Source: an uncultured Lachnospiraceae bacterium (GTDB taxonomy: Bacteria > Bacillota > Clostridia > Lachnospirales > Lachnospiraceae). From it: a stretch of 64,000 bases of DNA. Below, in pieces: positions 7,206-15,682 of the stretch; the first letter of the stretch is position 1, and each line of letters begins with the position of its first letter. The translations under genes and the position numbers were made by a program. The stretch is from NCBI GenBank assembly GCA_947173495.1, contig CAMWFQ010000003.1:124001-188000 (forward strand), written 5' to 3'. The notes under the pieces are model-generated. The model did not search any database and had not been told where the DNA came from. It saw nothing but the letters and a program-made list of their open reading frames with translations.

Positions 7206-9605
7206 TCAATATGCTCCCAGAATCTCCAGCACTGCTCTCTGCAGTTTTTCATCCACGTCCATCGCCTGGAGTTCACTGATCATTGCCGCCGGGTCTGCTT
7301 TACCCGACTCTGCTATTTCGTAGATCCTGTCTTTTACAGAAAATGCAATCTCTGCCCTGTTCAGGAACTCATAGAGCATCTTTTCCACCGGATTGGGGGC
7401 CACATCACACTCTGCGGGGAGAATGATCTCCACTTCCTCCCGGGGATCGATCTGCTCTAAAAAGACGACAAATGAAGATTCTCTGCATGTGAACACTGCC
7501 TTCTGCTCTGTATGATTCACAAACACGTCGGCACCTGTTGCCGTTATCTTATGAAATTCTATCCTCCAGTTCCTTTTTGAAGGAATGAGGGAAACATCTC
7601 CCACCGCCGGCAGAATCGTAAAGCGCCTTCCCGCCCAGTCAAGTTTCATCTCTGTTCTGACGCAGCTTCCCTCCTGATAGGCTTCAGAGACATTGTCGTC
7701 CTCGTACAGGGTGAAGCTGTTATCCGCACCTGGATAGACCCGTACCACAAGTTCTTCCGGGTTCTCCATGACCGTCTTTGTGTCAAAAGCATCTGTCATG
7801 GGAATAATAGCTCCCCCGCCGGCGAACACCGGCATTCTCTCGATTTCCCGGTACAGGCACAGATTTCTTCCGCCGCGGTATACCGTGTCCGTAAAGAAGT
7901 CAAACCACAATCCCTCCGGCAGCCAGGCTTTTACCTCCGCCGCATTCAATCCCTCCACACAGGGAGAGGTGATGGGAGCCACCATAAGGCTGCTTCCAAA
8001 GAAATACTGATTTTTGCGCAGATAAGCTTCTTCCTTTTCCGGATACCGGTAATAAAGAGGCTGGCAGACAGGCTCTCCTTCCTCCCATGCCCGATGATTC
8101 ATGGTGTACAGATAAGGAATCATCTGATGGCGAAGACGCAGGAATTCCTTCATCATCTCACAAATATCTTTCCGGAAACGCCAGGGCTCTTTGCCGTTAA
8201 AGGCACTGCTGGTGCTGTGCAGACGGTTGACAGGCGAAAATACGCCCAGCTGATACCATCTCCCTTCCAGCTCGTCATCCTTTTTTCCCTGCATATGGCC
8301 TCCGATATCATGACTCCACCAGCCATATCCTATATTGGATGCCGTACTTGTAAAATACGGCTGAAAATCCAGAGAATCCCAGGTAATTACCGTATCCCCC
8401 GAGAATCCCACAGGATAACGATGGGAGCCCGGTCCTGCATAACGTGAAAATGTCATGGGGCGCCTGCCATCTCTTCCACTGTCCAGATAGTGATAATGAT
8501 TCAGCATCCACAGGGGATCCAGGCCTTCCAGCTTCGTATTAGTTCCCTGCTGCCAGTCCAGCCACCAGAAATCCACTCCCTGTTCTTCCAGAGGATGATG
8601 TACCTTTTCCAGATACACTTCCAGGAATTTGGGATCCGCAATGTCAAAATTCACCGGCTCTTCCTTTGATGCATCGCGTCCCATGGCCTTTGCCACCTCA
8701 GGATAGCATTCCTCATATCCCCGGATCCCATCTGCAGGATGCACATTCAACGTGGTTTTCATTCCTCTTTCATGCAGTCCCTTCAGAAAACGTTCCGGAT
8801 CCGGAAAAAATTCCCGGTTCCAGGTATATCCCGTCCACCCGGTTCCGTATTTGGGATCGATATTCACCAGATGCCAGTCCATATCGATCACTGCCACTGC
8901 AAAGGGAATCTTCTCCTGTTCAAATCTGTCCATTAATTCCCCATATGACTTCTCTGTATATTTGAAGTATCTGCTCCACCAGTTTCCAAGGGCAAAGCGC
9001 GGCAGCATAGGCGTTTTGCCGCAGAGGTAATAGAAATCCTTCAAAGCTTCCAGATAACGGTGCCCATACGCAAACAGATAGATGTCCTTAATCCCCTTTT
9101 GCCTGGGTTCCACCCATCCATCTTCTCTGATCAGGAGGGTACGGGAATCATCCAGCGCCACACAGCCGCTCTTATAAGACATAAGCCCCTCTTCCAGCTC
9201 ACATGCTCCGTTCACTTCATCCAGCGTCCTTGCCGTCCCCTTCAGAGAATTTCCCTTTTCCCCATAGTGCCAGGCAAGACGGCTTCCTCCCGTATTCCCT
9301 TCTTCCTCCATTCCCAGGCAGGACAGGAAAAGACCGTGTGCTGTAAACTCCTTTCCATCATAAAACATCCGGAAATACTCCGTGCTGATCTCCAGTCCAT
9401 CTTCTGTCTCCCGACAGGTATAATCCACCTTTGGGAAATCTCTGTTTAAAACTGTCTGTGTTGCCTCATCCGTAAATCGCCCCTCCGGACTATATTCCAT
9501 CCGCACAAGACGCTCTGTCAGCAACGTGATCCGGTAGCACTTCCCCCGGATCATATTATCCCTGATCGCCCCGGGATGCGCCTGCAGCTTTAAATGTGAT
9601 CTCAC
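7206..9605 (-). CDS. Glycoside hydrolase family 31 alpha-glycosidase
   Basis: A 799-residue GH31 enzyme, probably an intracellular alpha-glucosidase or alpha-xylosidase since no signal peptide is seen. The N-terminal beta-sandwich runs to about residue 190, then the TIM barrel carries GNWWSRYFKYTEKSY, the nucleophile region FWWLDWQQG (Asp350) and the acid/base region GFSGDT (Asp404). C-terminal sandwich domains include YPGADNSFTLYEDD, typical of the family. The WLDWQQG form differs from the classic WxDMNE of starch-type alpha-glucosidases, so substrate is open. Translation appears to start at a GTG (9605) after GGAGGTAAGAAAAA. No transporter is adjacent. Confidence 0.9.
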   Translation of the reverse strand: MRSHLKLQAHPGAIRDNMIRGKCYRITLLTERLVRMEYSPEGRFTDEATQTVLNRDFPKVDYTCRETEDGLEISTEYFRMFYDGKEFTAHGLFLSCLGMEEEGNTGGSRLAWHYGEKGNSLKGTARTLDEVNGACELEEGLMSYKSGCVALDDSRTLLIREDGWVEPRQKGIKDIYLFAYGHRYLEALKDFYYLCGKTPMLPRFALGNWWSRYFKYTEKSYGELMDRFEQEKIPFAVAVIDMDWHLVNIDPKYGTGWTGYTWNREFFPDPERFLKGLHERGMKTTLNVHPADGIRGYEECYPEVAKAMGRDASKEEPVNFDIADPKFLEVYLEKVHHPLEEQGVDFWWLDWQQGTNTKLEGLDPLWMLNHYHYLDSGRDGRRPMTFSRYAGPGSHRYPVGFSGDTVITWDSLDFQPYFTSTASNIGYGWWSHDIGGHMQGKKDDELEGRWYQLGVFSPVNRLHSTSSAFNGKEPWRFRKDICEMMKEFLRLRHQMIPYLYTMNHRAWEEGEPVCQPLYYRYPEKEEAYLRKNQYFFGSSLMVAPITSPCVEGLNAAEVKAWLPEGLWFDFFTDTVYRGGRNLCLYREIERMPVFAGGGAIIPMTDAFDTKTVMENPEELVVRVYPGADNSFTLYEDDNVSEAYQEGSCVRTEMKLDWAGRRFTILPAVGDVSLIPSKRNWRIEFHKITATGADVFVNHTEQKAVFTCRESSFVVFLEQIDPREEVEIILPAECDVAPNPVEKMLYEFLNRAEIAFSVKDRIYEIAESGKADPAAMISELQAMDVDEKLQRAVLEILGAY

Positions 9606-9722
9606 TTTTTCTTACCTCCGTCCACTCTTCCTTAACAAAGAAGTTTTCCACTATTTTACTCCTTAAGCTGTCCCATAACAAGACCTCATTCCAATATCCT
9701 GAAAAGAATCGTTACAAATAAT

Positions 9723-9941
9723 GTTACTATTCACGGCCAATATCAGTTAGTTGACGGTAACGGATGCGGGGAGGACAAAAAAATTCTCCGTCGCCGCGCT
9801 TTCGCTCCATAAAAAGCGTAACGGGTACCAGGTTCGTGAAATACCTCACCAAGTACCGATGCTTTTTAAGGGGCTCCTTGAGAATTTTTCTGTCCTCCTG
9901 GCTTAAATGTTAGCTTACTGACATTGGCCGTGAAAAGTAAC
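9723..9941. mobile_element. MITE-like non-autonomous element with 8-bp target duplication
   Basis: The ends read GTTACT(A/T)TTCACGGCCAAT(A/G)TCAGT(T/A)AG as inverted repeats (28 bases, 4 differences), and a second inner pair GAGGACA(A/G)AAAAATTCTC matches at 17 of 18 positions. The element is flanked by exact 8-base direct repeats CAAATAAT at 9715-9722 and 9942-9949, the hallmark of transposition. At 219 bp it has no coding capacity, so a transposase must act in trans. A shorter relative is at 50936-51081. Confidence 0.85.
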
Positions 9942-10108
9942 CAAATAATATCCGTCCGGAAAGTTTTCCCGGGATATTTCCGGTAATCCCAGGCTATAAA
10001 CAAAGGTTTATGATAACTTAAGATTTTCTTTCTAATTCGGCAACACTTTAGACACAAATTTATTGTAACCTGTATTTAAACAATAAGAGTTACTCTTACG
10101 TTCATAAA

Positions 10109-10211
10109 AGAAGCCGCCGGTGCTGAAATGCGGTGCTGACCGGCTTCGACAAAATACTACAGGCGCCGCCTGTTTACATATGAGCCGATACCGGATCCGG
10201 TACCGGCTGTT
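10109..10211 (+). other. Cluster of three hairpins ending in a T-run; possible small RNA
   Basis: Three consecutive stems are seen: GAAGCCG/CGGCTTC (10109-10149 or so), CAGGCG/CGCCTG (about 10160-10173) and AGCCGATACCGGA/TCCGGTACCGGCT (10183-10208), the last followed by GTTTTT on the plus strand. No plus-strand gene precedes it, so it may be a small structured RNA with its own terminator, or a stand-alone repeat. No clear promoter was identified. The rest of 9942-10108 holds nothing I can name. Confidence 0.35.
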
Positions 10212-10216
10212 TTTAT

Positions 10217-10358
10217 GCGCAGGCCCTCATAAGGAAGTTTGCTGCCAAAGCAGCATTCGGGCCGCGCGCGAACAGGGGCAAAGTTCTTCCCCTGCTCGAT
10301 TGCGCAACCCCATGTAGAGGAAATATGCCGTCAAAGCGGCGCATGGAGCGCGCGAGCT
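10217..10358 (-). repeat. Family A intergenic hairpin repeat, inverted copy
   Basis: In minus orientation it reads GCCGCTTTGACGGC, a CATATTTCCTCTA segment, then CATGGGG, a GAGCAGGGG/CCCCTG hairpin with GCGCGCG, then GCTGCTTTGGCAGC and AAACTTCCTTATGA. This is the same order of elements as at 2779-2963 and 22408-22520, but in the opposite direction. Confidence 0.65.
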
Positions 10359-10483
10359 TTGGATAACATTTAATATTTTATTCCTGTCAAAACACCCTTT
10401 TGTCATCCGCACATATAATAAACAAAAACAGCCGCACTTTTCTGTGACTGTTTATTTCATTCCATTAAACAACGGAGGTTATT

Positions 10484-11551
10484 ATGAAAAAAAATTTAAC
10501 TGTCAAAAGATCTTTCCTCCTGCCCGGTGCTTTCAGAAAAACCGCAGGAATCATGCTTGCCATAGTACTTTTTGCCTGTACTCTGGCCGGCTGCGGAAAG
10601 GACGCTGCATCTGACACAGGAAAAAGCGCAGGAAGCTCTCTCAAAAAGGTAACCTTGAATGAAGTGGCCCATTCCATATTTTATGCGCCCATGTATGTAG
10701 CGATCGAAGAGGGTTATTTTAAAGAGGAAGGGATTGACCTGAACCTTGTCACCGGTTTCGGCGCGGATAAAACCATGACAGCTGTCCTGACCGATGAGGC
10801 GGATATCGGATTTATGGGCAGTGAATCGACGATTTACACCTATGCCGGCGGTACACAGGATTATGTGGTCAACTTTGCACAGCTGACACAACGCGCCGGC
10901 AACTTCCTTGTCTCAAGAGAGCCTGTCGATAACTTTTCCTGGGATATGCTGAAGGGATCCACTGTTCTTGGCGGCCGTGCCGGCGGGATGCCCGAAATGG
11001 TATTTGAATTTATTCTGAAAAAGAACGGCATCGATCCCAAAGCAGACCTGGATATTGACCAGAGTATTGATTTCGGTTCCACTGCCGCAGCATTCTCAGG
11101 TGGGCAGGCTGATTTTACAGTCGAGTTCGAGCCACACGCGACCTCCCTGGAGACCAAAGGCGACGGCTATGTAATAGCCTCTCTGGGAAAAGATTCCGGT
11201 TATGTCCCCTACACTGCCTTCAGTGCAAAACAAAGCTATATAGAGGCGAATCCCGAAGTCATCCAGTCCTTTACCAATGCCCTTCAAAAGGGTATGGATT
11301 ATGTAGCGGATCATACTCCCGAGGAAATCGCCAAGGTCATTCAGCCTCAGTTTGAAGAGACCGACCATGATACCCTGGTGACCATCATCACCCGTTACCA
11401 TGAACAGGACACCTGGAAGAAGGATCTGATCTTTGAAGAGGATTCCTTTACCCTGCTTCAGAATATCCTGGAGGAGGCCGGTGAACTGCCTGAACGGGTC
11501 CCCTATGAAAAGCTGGTGGATACCTCCTTTGCCGAAAAGGCAGCAAAATAA
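10484..11551 (+). CDS. NMT1/THI5-like ABC substrate-binding lipoprotein
   Basis: A 355-residue periplasmic-type binding protein of the SsuA/NMT1 group, which binds nitrate, sulfonates, taurine or thiamine-pyrimidine precursors for ABC uptake. A long signal peptide ends in the lipobox LAGC (Cys37). The mature part begins with the family pattern FYAPMYVAIEEGYFKEEGIDLNL, followed by GSTVLGGRAGGMPEMVFEFILKK and the VIQSFTNALQKGMDYV helix region. ACGGAGGTTATT precedes the ATG. No permease or ATPase gene is next to it, so it is an orphan or works with a remote transporter. It is the only rightward gene between rlmCD and DUF1836. Confidence 0.85.
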   Translation: MKKNLTVKRSFLLPGAFRKTAGIMLAIVLFACTLAGCGKDAASDTGKSAGSSLKKVTLNEVAHSIFYAPMYVAIEEGYFKEEGIDLNLVTGFGADKTMTAVLTDEADIGFMGSESTIYTYAGGTQDYVVNFAQLTQRAGNFLVSREPVDNFSWDMLKGSTVLGGRAGGMPEMVFEFILKKNGIDPKADLDIDQSIDFGSTAAAFSGGQADFTVEFEPHATSLETKGDGYVIASLGKDSGYVPYTAFSAKQSYIEANPEVIQSFTNALQKGMDYVADHTPEEIAKVIQPQFEETDHDTLVTIITRYHEQDTWKKDLIFEEDSFTLLQNILEEAGELPERVPYEKLVDTSFAEKAAK

Positions 11552-11567
11552 TATCCAGCTAAAACCA

Positions 11568-11599
11568 CAGCCCGGAACATTTTTTCTGTTTCCGGGCTG
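11568..11599 (+). terminator. Hairpin after the NMT1-like gene
   Basis: CAGCCCGGAA / TTCCGGGCTG forms a 10-bp stem with a T-rich loop 17 bases after the stop codon. It sits between convergent genes and may serve both. Confidence 0.6.
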
Positions 11600-11626
11600 T
11601 CATTCTGTATTTATATTTCTGATTTT

Positions 11627-11974
11627 CTATCCCTCTTTTTTCTCATGATCATAAATGATCAGTGCCATGACCTGCAATTCTTCTTCCTCCAGATTCATCA
11701 GGCTATGTCCCTTCCCGGAAGAAGTAAAATAGTGCTCGCCTTCTCTGAGGGTCAGTGTTCTCTCGTGATTGTCATCAATGGTTGCCGTTCCCTTCAGAAC
11801 ATAATAGTCTTCGCCGTCGCCGTTGTGCACATGATATCCCACAGAGCATCCTTTCTGCAGAGTCACCTTTGCATAAACACGGTTCATCCCATGCATTTCC
11901 TGTGCTTCCAGTATATGATCAAAGTGTACCGTCCCCTGACCACCCAGAAACTCTTTCTGATCCACACTTTTCAT
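11627..11974 (-). CDS. Cupin-domain protein
   Basis: A 115-residue single-domain cupin. The metal-binding motif 1 is GYHVHNGDGEDYYVLKG (His, His, Glu) and motif 2 falls in TSSGKGHSLMNLEEEEL (His). Small cupins of this kind bind sugars or act as isomerases or sensors; no specific reaction can be assigned. The start at 11974 follows GGAGGAATC; an upstream in-frame start at 12040 would read through a strong hairpin and is rejected. It lies downstream of the GH78 gene and may belong to the same glycan locus. Confidence 0.82.
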   Translation of the reverse strand: MKSVDQKEFLGGQGTVHFDHILEAQEMHGMNRVYAKVTLQKGCSVGYHVHNGDGEDYYVLKGTATIDDNHERTLTLREGEHYFTSSGKGHSLMNLEEEELQVMALIIYDHEKKEG

Positions 11975-11994
11975 GATTCCTCCATTCCAGTTCC

Positions 11995-12096
11995 GCAGAC
12001 CTCCTTTGGTACACCTTTGTCCGGCGGGGTTTCCGGTCATATTCTATGCCCGCAAAACCCGCCGTGCACGCTTCGGAGGTCTGCTGTTTTTTTTTT
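11995..12096 (+). other. 90-base near-continuous hairpin followed by T10
   Basis: GCAGACCTCC (11995-12004) pairs perfectly with GGAGGTCTGC (12075-12084). Inside, GTACAC/GTGCAC, then GGCGGGGTTT with AAAACCCGCC, and an apical GGTCATA/TATGCCC can pair, so almost the whole 90 bases fold on themselves. On the plus strand it ends in TGTTTTTTTTTT, so it looks like a large terminator or a small RNA. On the minus strand it would be part of the cupin leader. No plus-strand gene needs termination here. Confidence 0.5.
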
Positions 12097-12145
12097 GCGC
12101 TGCTTTGTTGCACAAAGCCATGAATGGCTTAACTGATGAGATAAA

Positions 12146-14563
12146 TTATATATTGGTTTGGTCAAAAAAGCAATCCGTATAAACTTTTCCCCTGTATTCA
12201 CTCTCGTCCCATTGAAGCTGTATCTTCCCCTGTTCGTCCTTTTTCCATTCCACTTTGATATTTCCCCGGGGTGTTGCCACTGTTCCCCTTGCCCAGTTAA
12301 GAAATGCAGGATGAGGTCGAATCATCGCTTCCTCATATCCCGGTTTTATGGGGCGTACCCCTAAAATCACAGAAGGAAATTCATACAAAGCCGTTGCGCC
12401 CCATGCATGACAGTCGCTTCTGCCCTCCCCGGTACTTTCCATGCAGGTCGTCATATGATTGCGCAGCATTTCCCGCCACGGTTCCCACGTTTCACAGGCC
12501 GCTTCGTCATACAGCCCTGCCAGTTCCAGCGCCCGGAAATAATAAAAGGACATTGCTACAGAACACTCTGTCAGCGGGAAAAATTTTTCACCCACGCTCT
12601 TCCTTTTCCCATGCAATACCTTTTTCATCAGCGCAGCCGCCTTCTCTTTCTCCGCCAGGCCGGTCAGTACGGCAAAAACCTGACTATGCTGACTGTAATC
12701 CTCTGTGTATCCCGGTCCATCCTGAAACAGTCCCTTTTCCTCATCGTAGCACTTTTCTATAATTGCCTTTTTCAGTCTGCAGATTTTTTTCTCATATTCT
12801 GTCTGTTTTTCGTCCTTTTCCAGAAACCCTGCCATCTCCGCAGTCTTCTGCATTGCCATCAGGTACAGCATACTTTCCATGGTCAGAGGCCCCCGGCGAA
12901 TGGCATTGGGCACACCCCATTTCCATTGCTGTGTCCAGTCAATAAAGGACCAGAACGGGTGCTCGCCGTTATATCCGCCTATGCGCCCTACCAGTCCATC
13001 CTCTCCTGTCCGCTCCTCAAAAAACTGCAAAATTCTCTCCACCGTCAGAAAATAGCTTTCCACCAGTTTCCGGTCGCCAAAATACATCATATGATCATGA
13101 ATCATAAAGATATAATACAGGGCAAAGCCCGGTATCAGATTCGGATGCATGGAAGGATAGCAGCAGTTGATCATCCCGTCCGGCCTTAAGGAGCGATGAA
13201 AATCCTCTATACATTTCCGCGCCAGCCTGTCGTCCGCACTGACACAGTAGGTGAAAAGAATCTGCGCCCGTGTATCCATAGCGTACTGCAGCTGTTCATA
13301 ATAAGGGCAATCCTCATAGGTCTCATGCATACAGCACTGGAGGGTTCGAAGGCTCAGCTGCCAGATGGCATCCATCTCCCGCTCTGAAGCCTCCACCTGA
13401 GATCGGGATTCCAGTGGATAACCGGTCTCACGGTATGCTATCTTCCGGATCAGCAGCGGCTCCTTCCCTGTCCGGACAGTCAGCTTCAAAAAACGAAAGG
13501 TTCTGAATGTAAACGTAACATATCTCTCCGGATCCTCTTTTGTCCCGCTGCCCCCTGCCACATAGGTATCCGTATAGCCGGACAGCCTGCCCCTTTTCCA
13601 GTCCTGTCTGTCTCTTTTTACCCATTTTCCCTCTTCATTCTGCACACAGTAGGACTCCGCCCAGAGCATTTCGATCTCACTGTTTTCTCCCCCTGTAATC
13701 TCCAGCAGAGGATACGCCGTAGTTTCCTGCCCTGCATCCAGCTCTATGACATGAACTGTGCCTGGCGCAAGAAGGATCCCTCTTTTTCCCTCGATCAGTT
13801 CCTGCCAGTCTTCCTTCGATGTCTCCGACTGCCGGATACAGGAAATCCTCTGCCACCTTTTTTCTGTCTCGGGGAGTAATGGGATTGGTCTCATCATAAG
13901 ATTTCGGGGACTCCTGCCCAAAGGCACCTCCCCGCTTCTATATGCCCTGGCGCTCCGCCACCCTGTCCTTTCCTCTGTCTCCTGTCCGGCAGTCTTCTGT
14001 CGTTTCTCCTCTCTTTTCTTACAACTCCTCCCTCCCGGCCTGTCCCATCCGTTCTCCAGCAGATGTCCGTCCACCATCTCCTTGTTCCAGAGATATCTGC
14101 TGTGTTCATCTTCAGGCAGAATCCGGATCCCTTCACATACTTTGACCTGCCACTGTTCATCGGCAGAAATTCCAAGTTTGCCTTCTACCTCATGAAAATA
14201 CAGATGAGGTACCTCTGTCCGAAACATGGAAAAGCATCCGAGTCCGCTCTCCTGAGGATACCGCAGTACCTTAACTGCTATCACATTTTCGCCTTCTACT
14301 AAAAAGGGAGCCAGATCCACCTGCTCATAGTACCATACAAAGGAATCCCCTTTACAGGGGCCGCAGCATACATCACTGCCGTTTACCATAATGCGGTAGC
14401 GTGTATCCGCGCTTATCTGTACCAGTACCTGATCCGGTACCTGCATAAGATGCAGTTCTCTTCTGAAAAATACCATTAAGGGCTGTGTTTTTTCCCTGCT
14501 GTCTCCCTGCGGCAGCCAGATATACTCCGTTTTCTTTTCCCATGGATTATCCTTATGCTCCAT
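12146..14563 (-). CDS. Alpha-L-rhamnosidase-like protein (GH78)
   Basis: An 805-residue GH78-type enzyme, expected to release terminal alpha-L-rhamnose. An N-terminal beta-sandwich region with a sugar-binding-like fold (to about residue 380) is followed by the alpha/alpha barrel. The conserved YEDCPYYEQLQYAMDTRAQ stretch holds Asp418 and Glu423, though it lacks the exact DERxGWxGDA form of classical members, so the catalytic set may be diverged. HPFWSFIDWTQQW and a C-terminal GVRPIKPGYEEAMIRPHP sandwich complete the family pattern. No signal peptide, hence cytoplasmic. It is read leftward behind the CE15-like gene. Confidence 0.82.
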   Translation of the reverse strand: MEHKDNPWEKKTEYIWLPQGDSREKTQPLMVFFRRELHLMQVPDQVLVQISADTRYRIMVNGSDVCCGPCKGDSFVWYYEQVDLAPFLVEGENVIAVKVLRYPQESGLGCFSMFRTEVPHLYFHEVEGKLGISADEQWQVKVCEGIRILPEDEHSRYLWNKEMVDGHLLENGWDRPGGRSCKKREEKRQKTAGQETEERTGWRSARAYRSGEVPLGRSPRNLMMRPIPLLPETEKRWQRISCIRQSETSKEDWQELIEGKRGILLAPGTVHVIELDAGQETTAYPLLEITGGENSEIEMLWAESYCVQNEEGKWVKRDRQDWKRGRLSGYTDTYVAGGSGTKEDPERYVTFTFRTFRFLKLTVRTGKEPLLIRKIAYRETGYPLESRSQVEASEREMDAIWQLSLRTLQCCMHETYEDCPYYEQLQYAMDTRAQILFTYCVSADDRLARKCIEDFHRSLRPDGMINCCYPSMHPNLIPGFALYYIFMIHDHMMYFGDRKLVESYFLTVERILQFFEERTGEDGLVGRIGGYNGEHPFWSFIDWTQQWKWGVPNAIRRGPLTMESMLYLMAMQKTAEMAGFLEKDEKQTEYEKKICRLKKAIIEKCYDEEKGLFQDGPGYTEDYSQHSQVFAVLTGLAEKEKAAALMKKVLHGKRKSVGEKFFPLTECSVAMSFYYFRALELAGLYDEAACETWEPWREMLRNHMTTCMESTGEGRSDCHAWGATALYEFPSVILGVRPIKPGYEEAMIRPHPAFLNWARGTVATPRGNIKVEWKKDEQGKIQLQWDESEYRGKVYTDCFFDQTNI

Positions 14564-14632
14564 AATATCACCTCTTTTCTGTTATTTTACAAAGGTAAAT
14601 GCTGTGTTTCACGCAGCGCGAAATCAGCGCTT

Positions 14633-15670
14633 TTATATTTTCATAAATTCATCCAGCGCTCTCCAGTCCTCTTCCTCCACGCCGTGTTCGCCCTCCCGAA
14701 GATAATAGGCAGCGCCATCTCCGGCGAGCAAAGTGCCTGCAGGAGGCCAGATCCAGGTGTCGATACCTTTCTTCTCTCCCGCCTTATATGCCTCCTGGGC
14801 ATACATCAGTCCCAGAAACTCCGCGTAAGGATCTGACCAGATATCTTTTGTGCTGCTGGTCACAAGGAGCTTTCGGGGCGCAATCAACGCAAGCAGAAAA
14901 TGCTGGTCAAAGGGAATCTCCTGATCTGCGCCTTTATACTGTTCCATTCCTCTGCACAGCCAGTGCGGAAAATTCTCCATCATTTGGGTCAGGCGTTCAT
15001 CTCTCTTTCCTCTGTTAATGGCTGCTCCTCCACATCCGGAGTTAAAGCTGACCGTCATGTAAATCTTTTCCTCACAGGCCCCGCACCAGAGAGCTGCCTT
15101 CCCCAGACGGGACAGCCCTGCCGCTACGATCCTCCCGGAATCAATATCCTCTCTCTTTTTCAGAAGCGAGATCACAATCCGCATTCCCAGCGCCCATCCC
15201 GCCAGCGTCCCCATGGAATTTTCTGTTCTTTTCTTTCCGCACAGAGCCTCCACAAGTCCCTGGGGGAACAGTGCCGGATCATCCTTTACAATTTCCCCGG
15301 CTTCACATAAGGCCACTGCATACCCGTTCTCCAGCAAAAATGCCGGAGGCATATTTCTTTCGCCGGGCTTTTTCCATTTTCCTTCGGCCTTCATTCCCTG
15401 TCCGAGGTACACAATCACCGGGAATTTTTTCCCCGGCTTCTCCGGTATCCAAAGTGCTGCCGTATACTGGTGGCTGCCGTATTCTCCCTGCACATTTATG
15501 TGATATTCCTCACAGTCCCCTGCCTGTTTTAAATCTGCAGATACTGAATATCCCGTTTCCGGTTCTCTGCCGTACATCTGATCCGCCAGAAGCTCCCTGA
15601 TCTCTTTTCTGCGTTCCTTCCAGCTTCCGCTTAACGCGCCTAAAGGCGGTACTTTTCTGAAATCCTTCAT
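14633..15670 (-). CDS. Alpha/beta-hydrolase esterase, CE15 (glucuronoyl esterase)-like
   Basis: A 345-residue serine esterase. The nucleophile elbow GLSRLGKAALW (Ser187) matches the G-x-S-R-x-G-K signature of CE15 glucuronoyl esterases, which cut ester links between glucuronic acid and lignin or other alcohols. NSGCGGAA, ENFPHWLC, PFDQHFLLALIAPR and a late EHG (His329) are also family features. Known CE15 enzymes are mostly secreted, but no signal peptide is seen here, so it may act on imported oligosaccharides. It is between the LplC-type permease (12-base gap) and the GH78 gene, so it is almost surely in the same operon. Confidence 0.75.
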   Translation of the reverse strand: MKDFRKVPPLGALSGSWKERRKEIRELLADQMYGREPETGYSVSADLKQAGDCEEYHINVQGEYGSHQYTAALWIPEKPGKKFPVIVYLGQGMKAEGKWKKPGERNMPPAFLLENGYAVALCEAGEIVKDDPALFPQGLVEALCGKKRTENSMGTLAGWALGMRIVISLLKKREDIDSGRIVAAGLSRLGKAALWCGACEEKIYMTVSFNSGCGGAAINRGKRDERLTQMMENFPHWLCRGMEQYKGADQEIPFDQHFLLALIAPRKLLVTSSTKDIWSDPYAEFLGLMYAQEAYKAGEKKGIDTWIWPPAGTLLAGDGAAYYLREGEHGVEEEDWRALDEFMKI

Positions 15671-15682
15671 TTTTTTCCTCTC

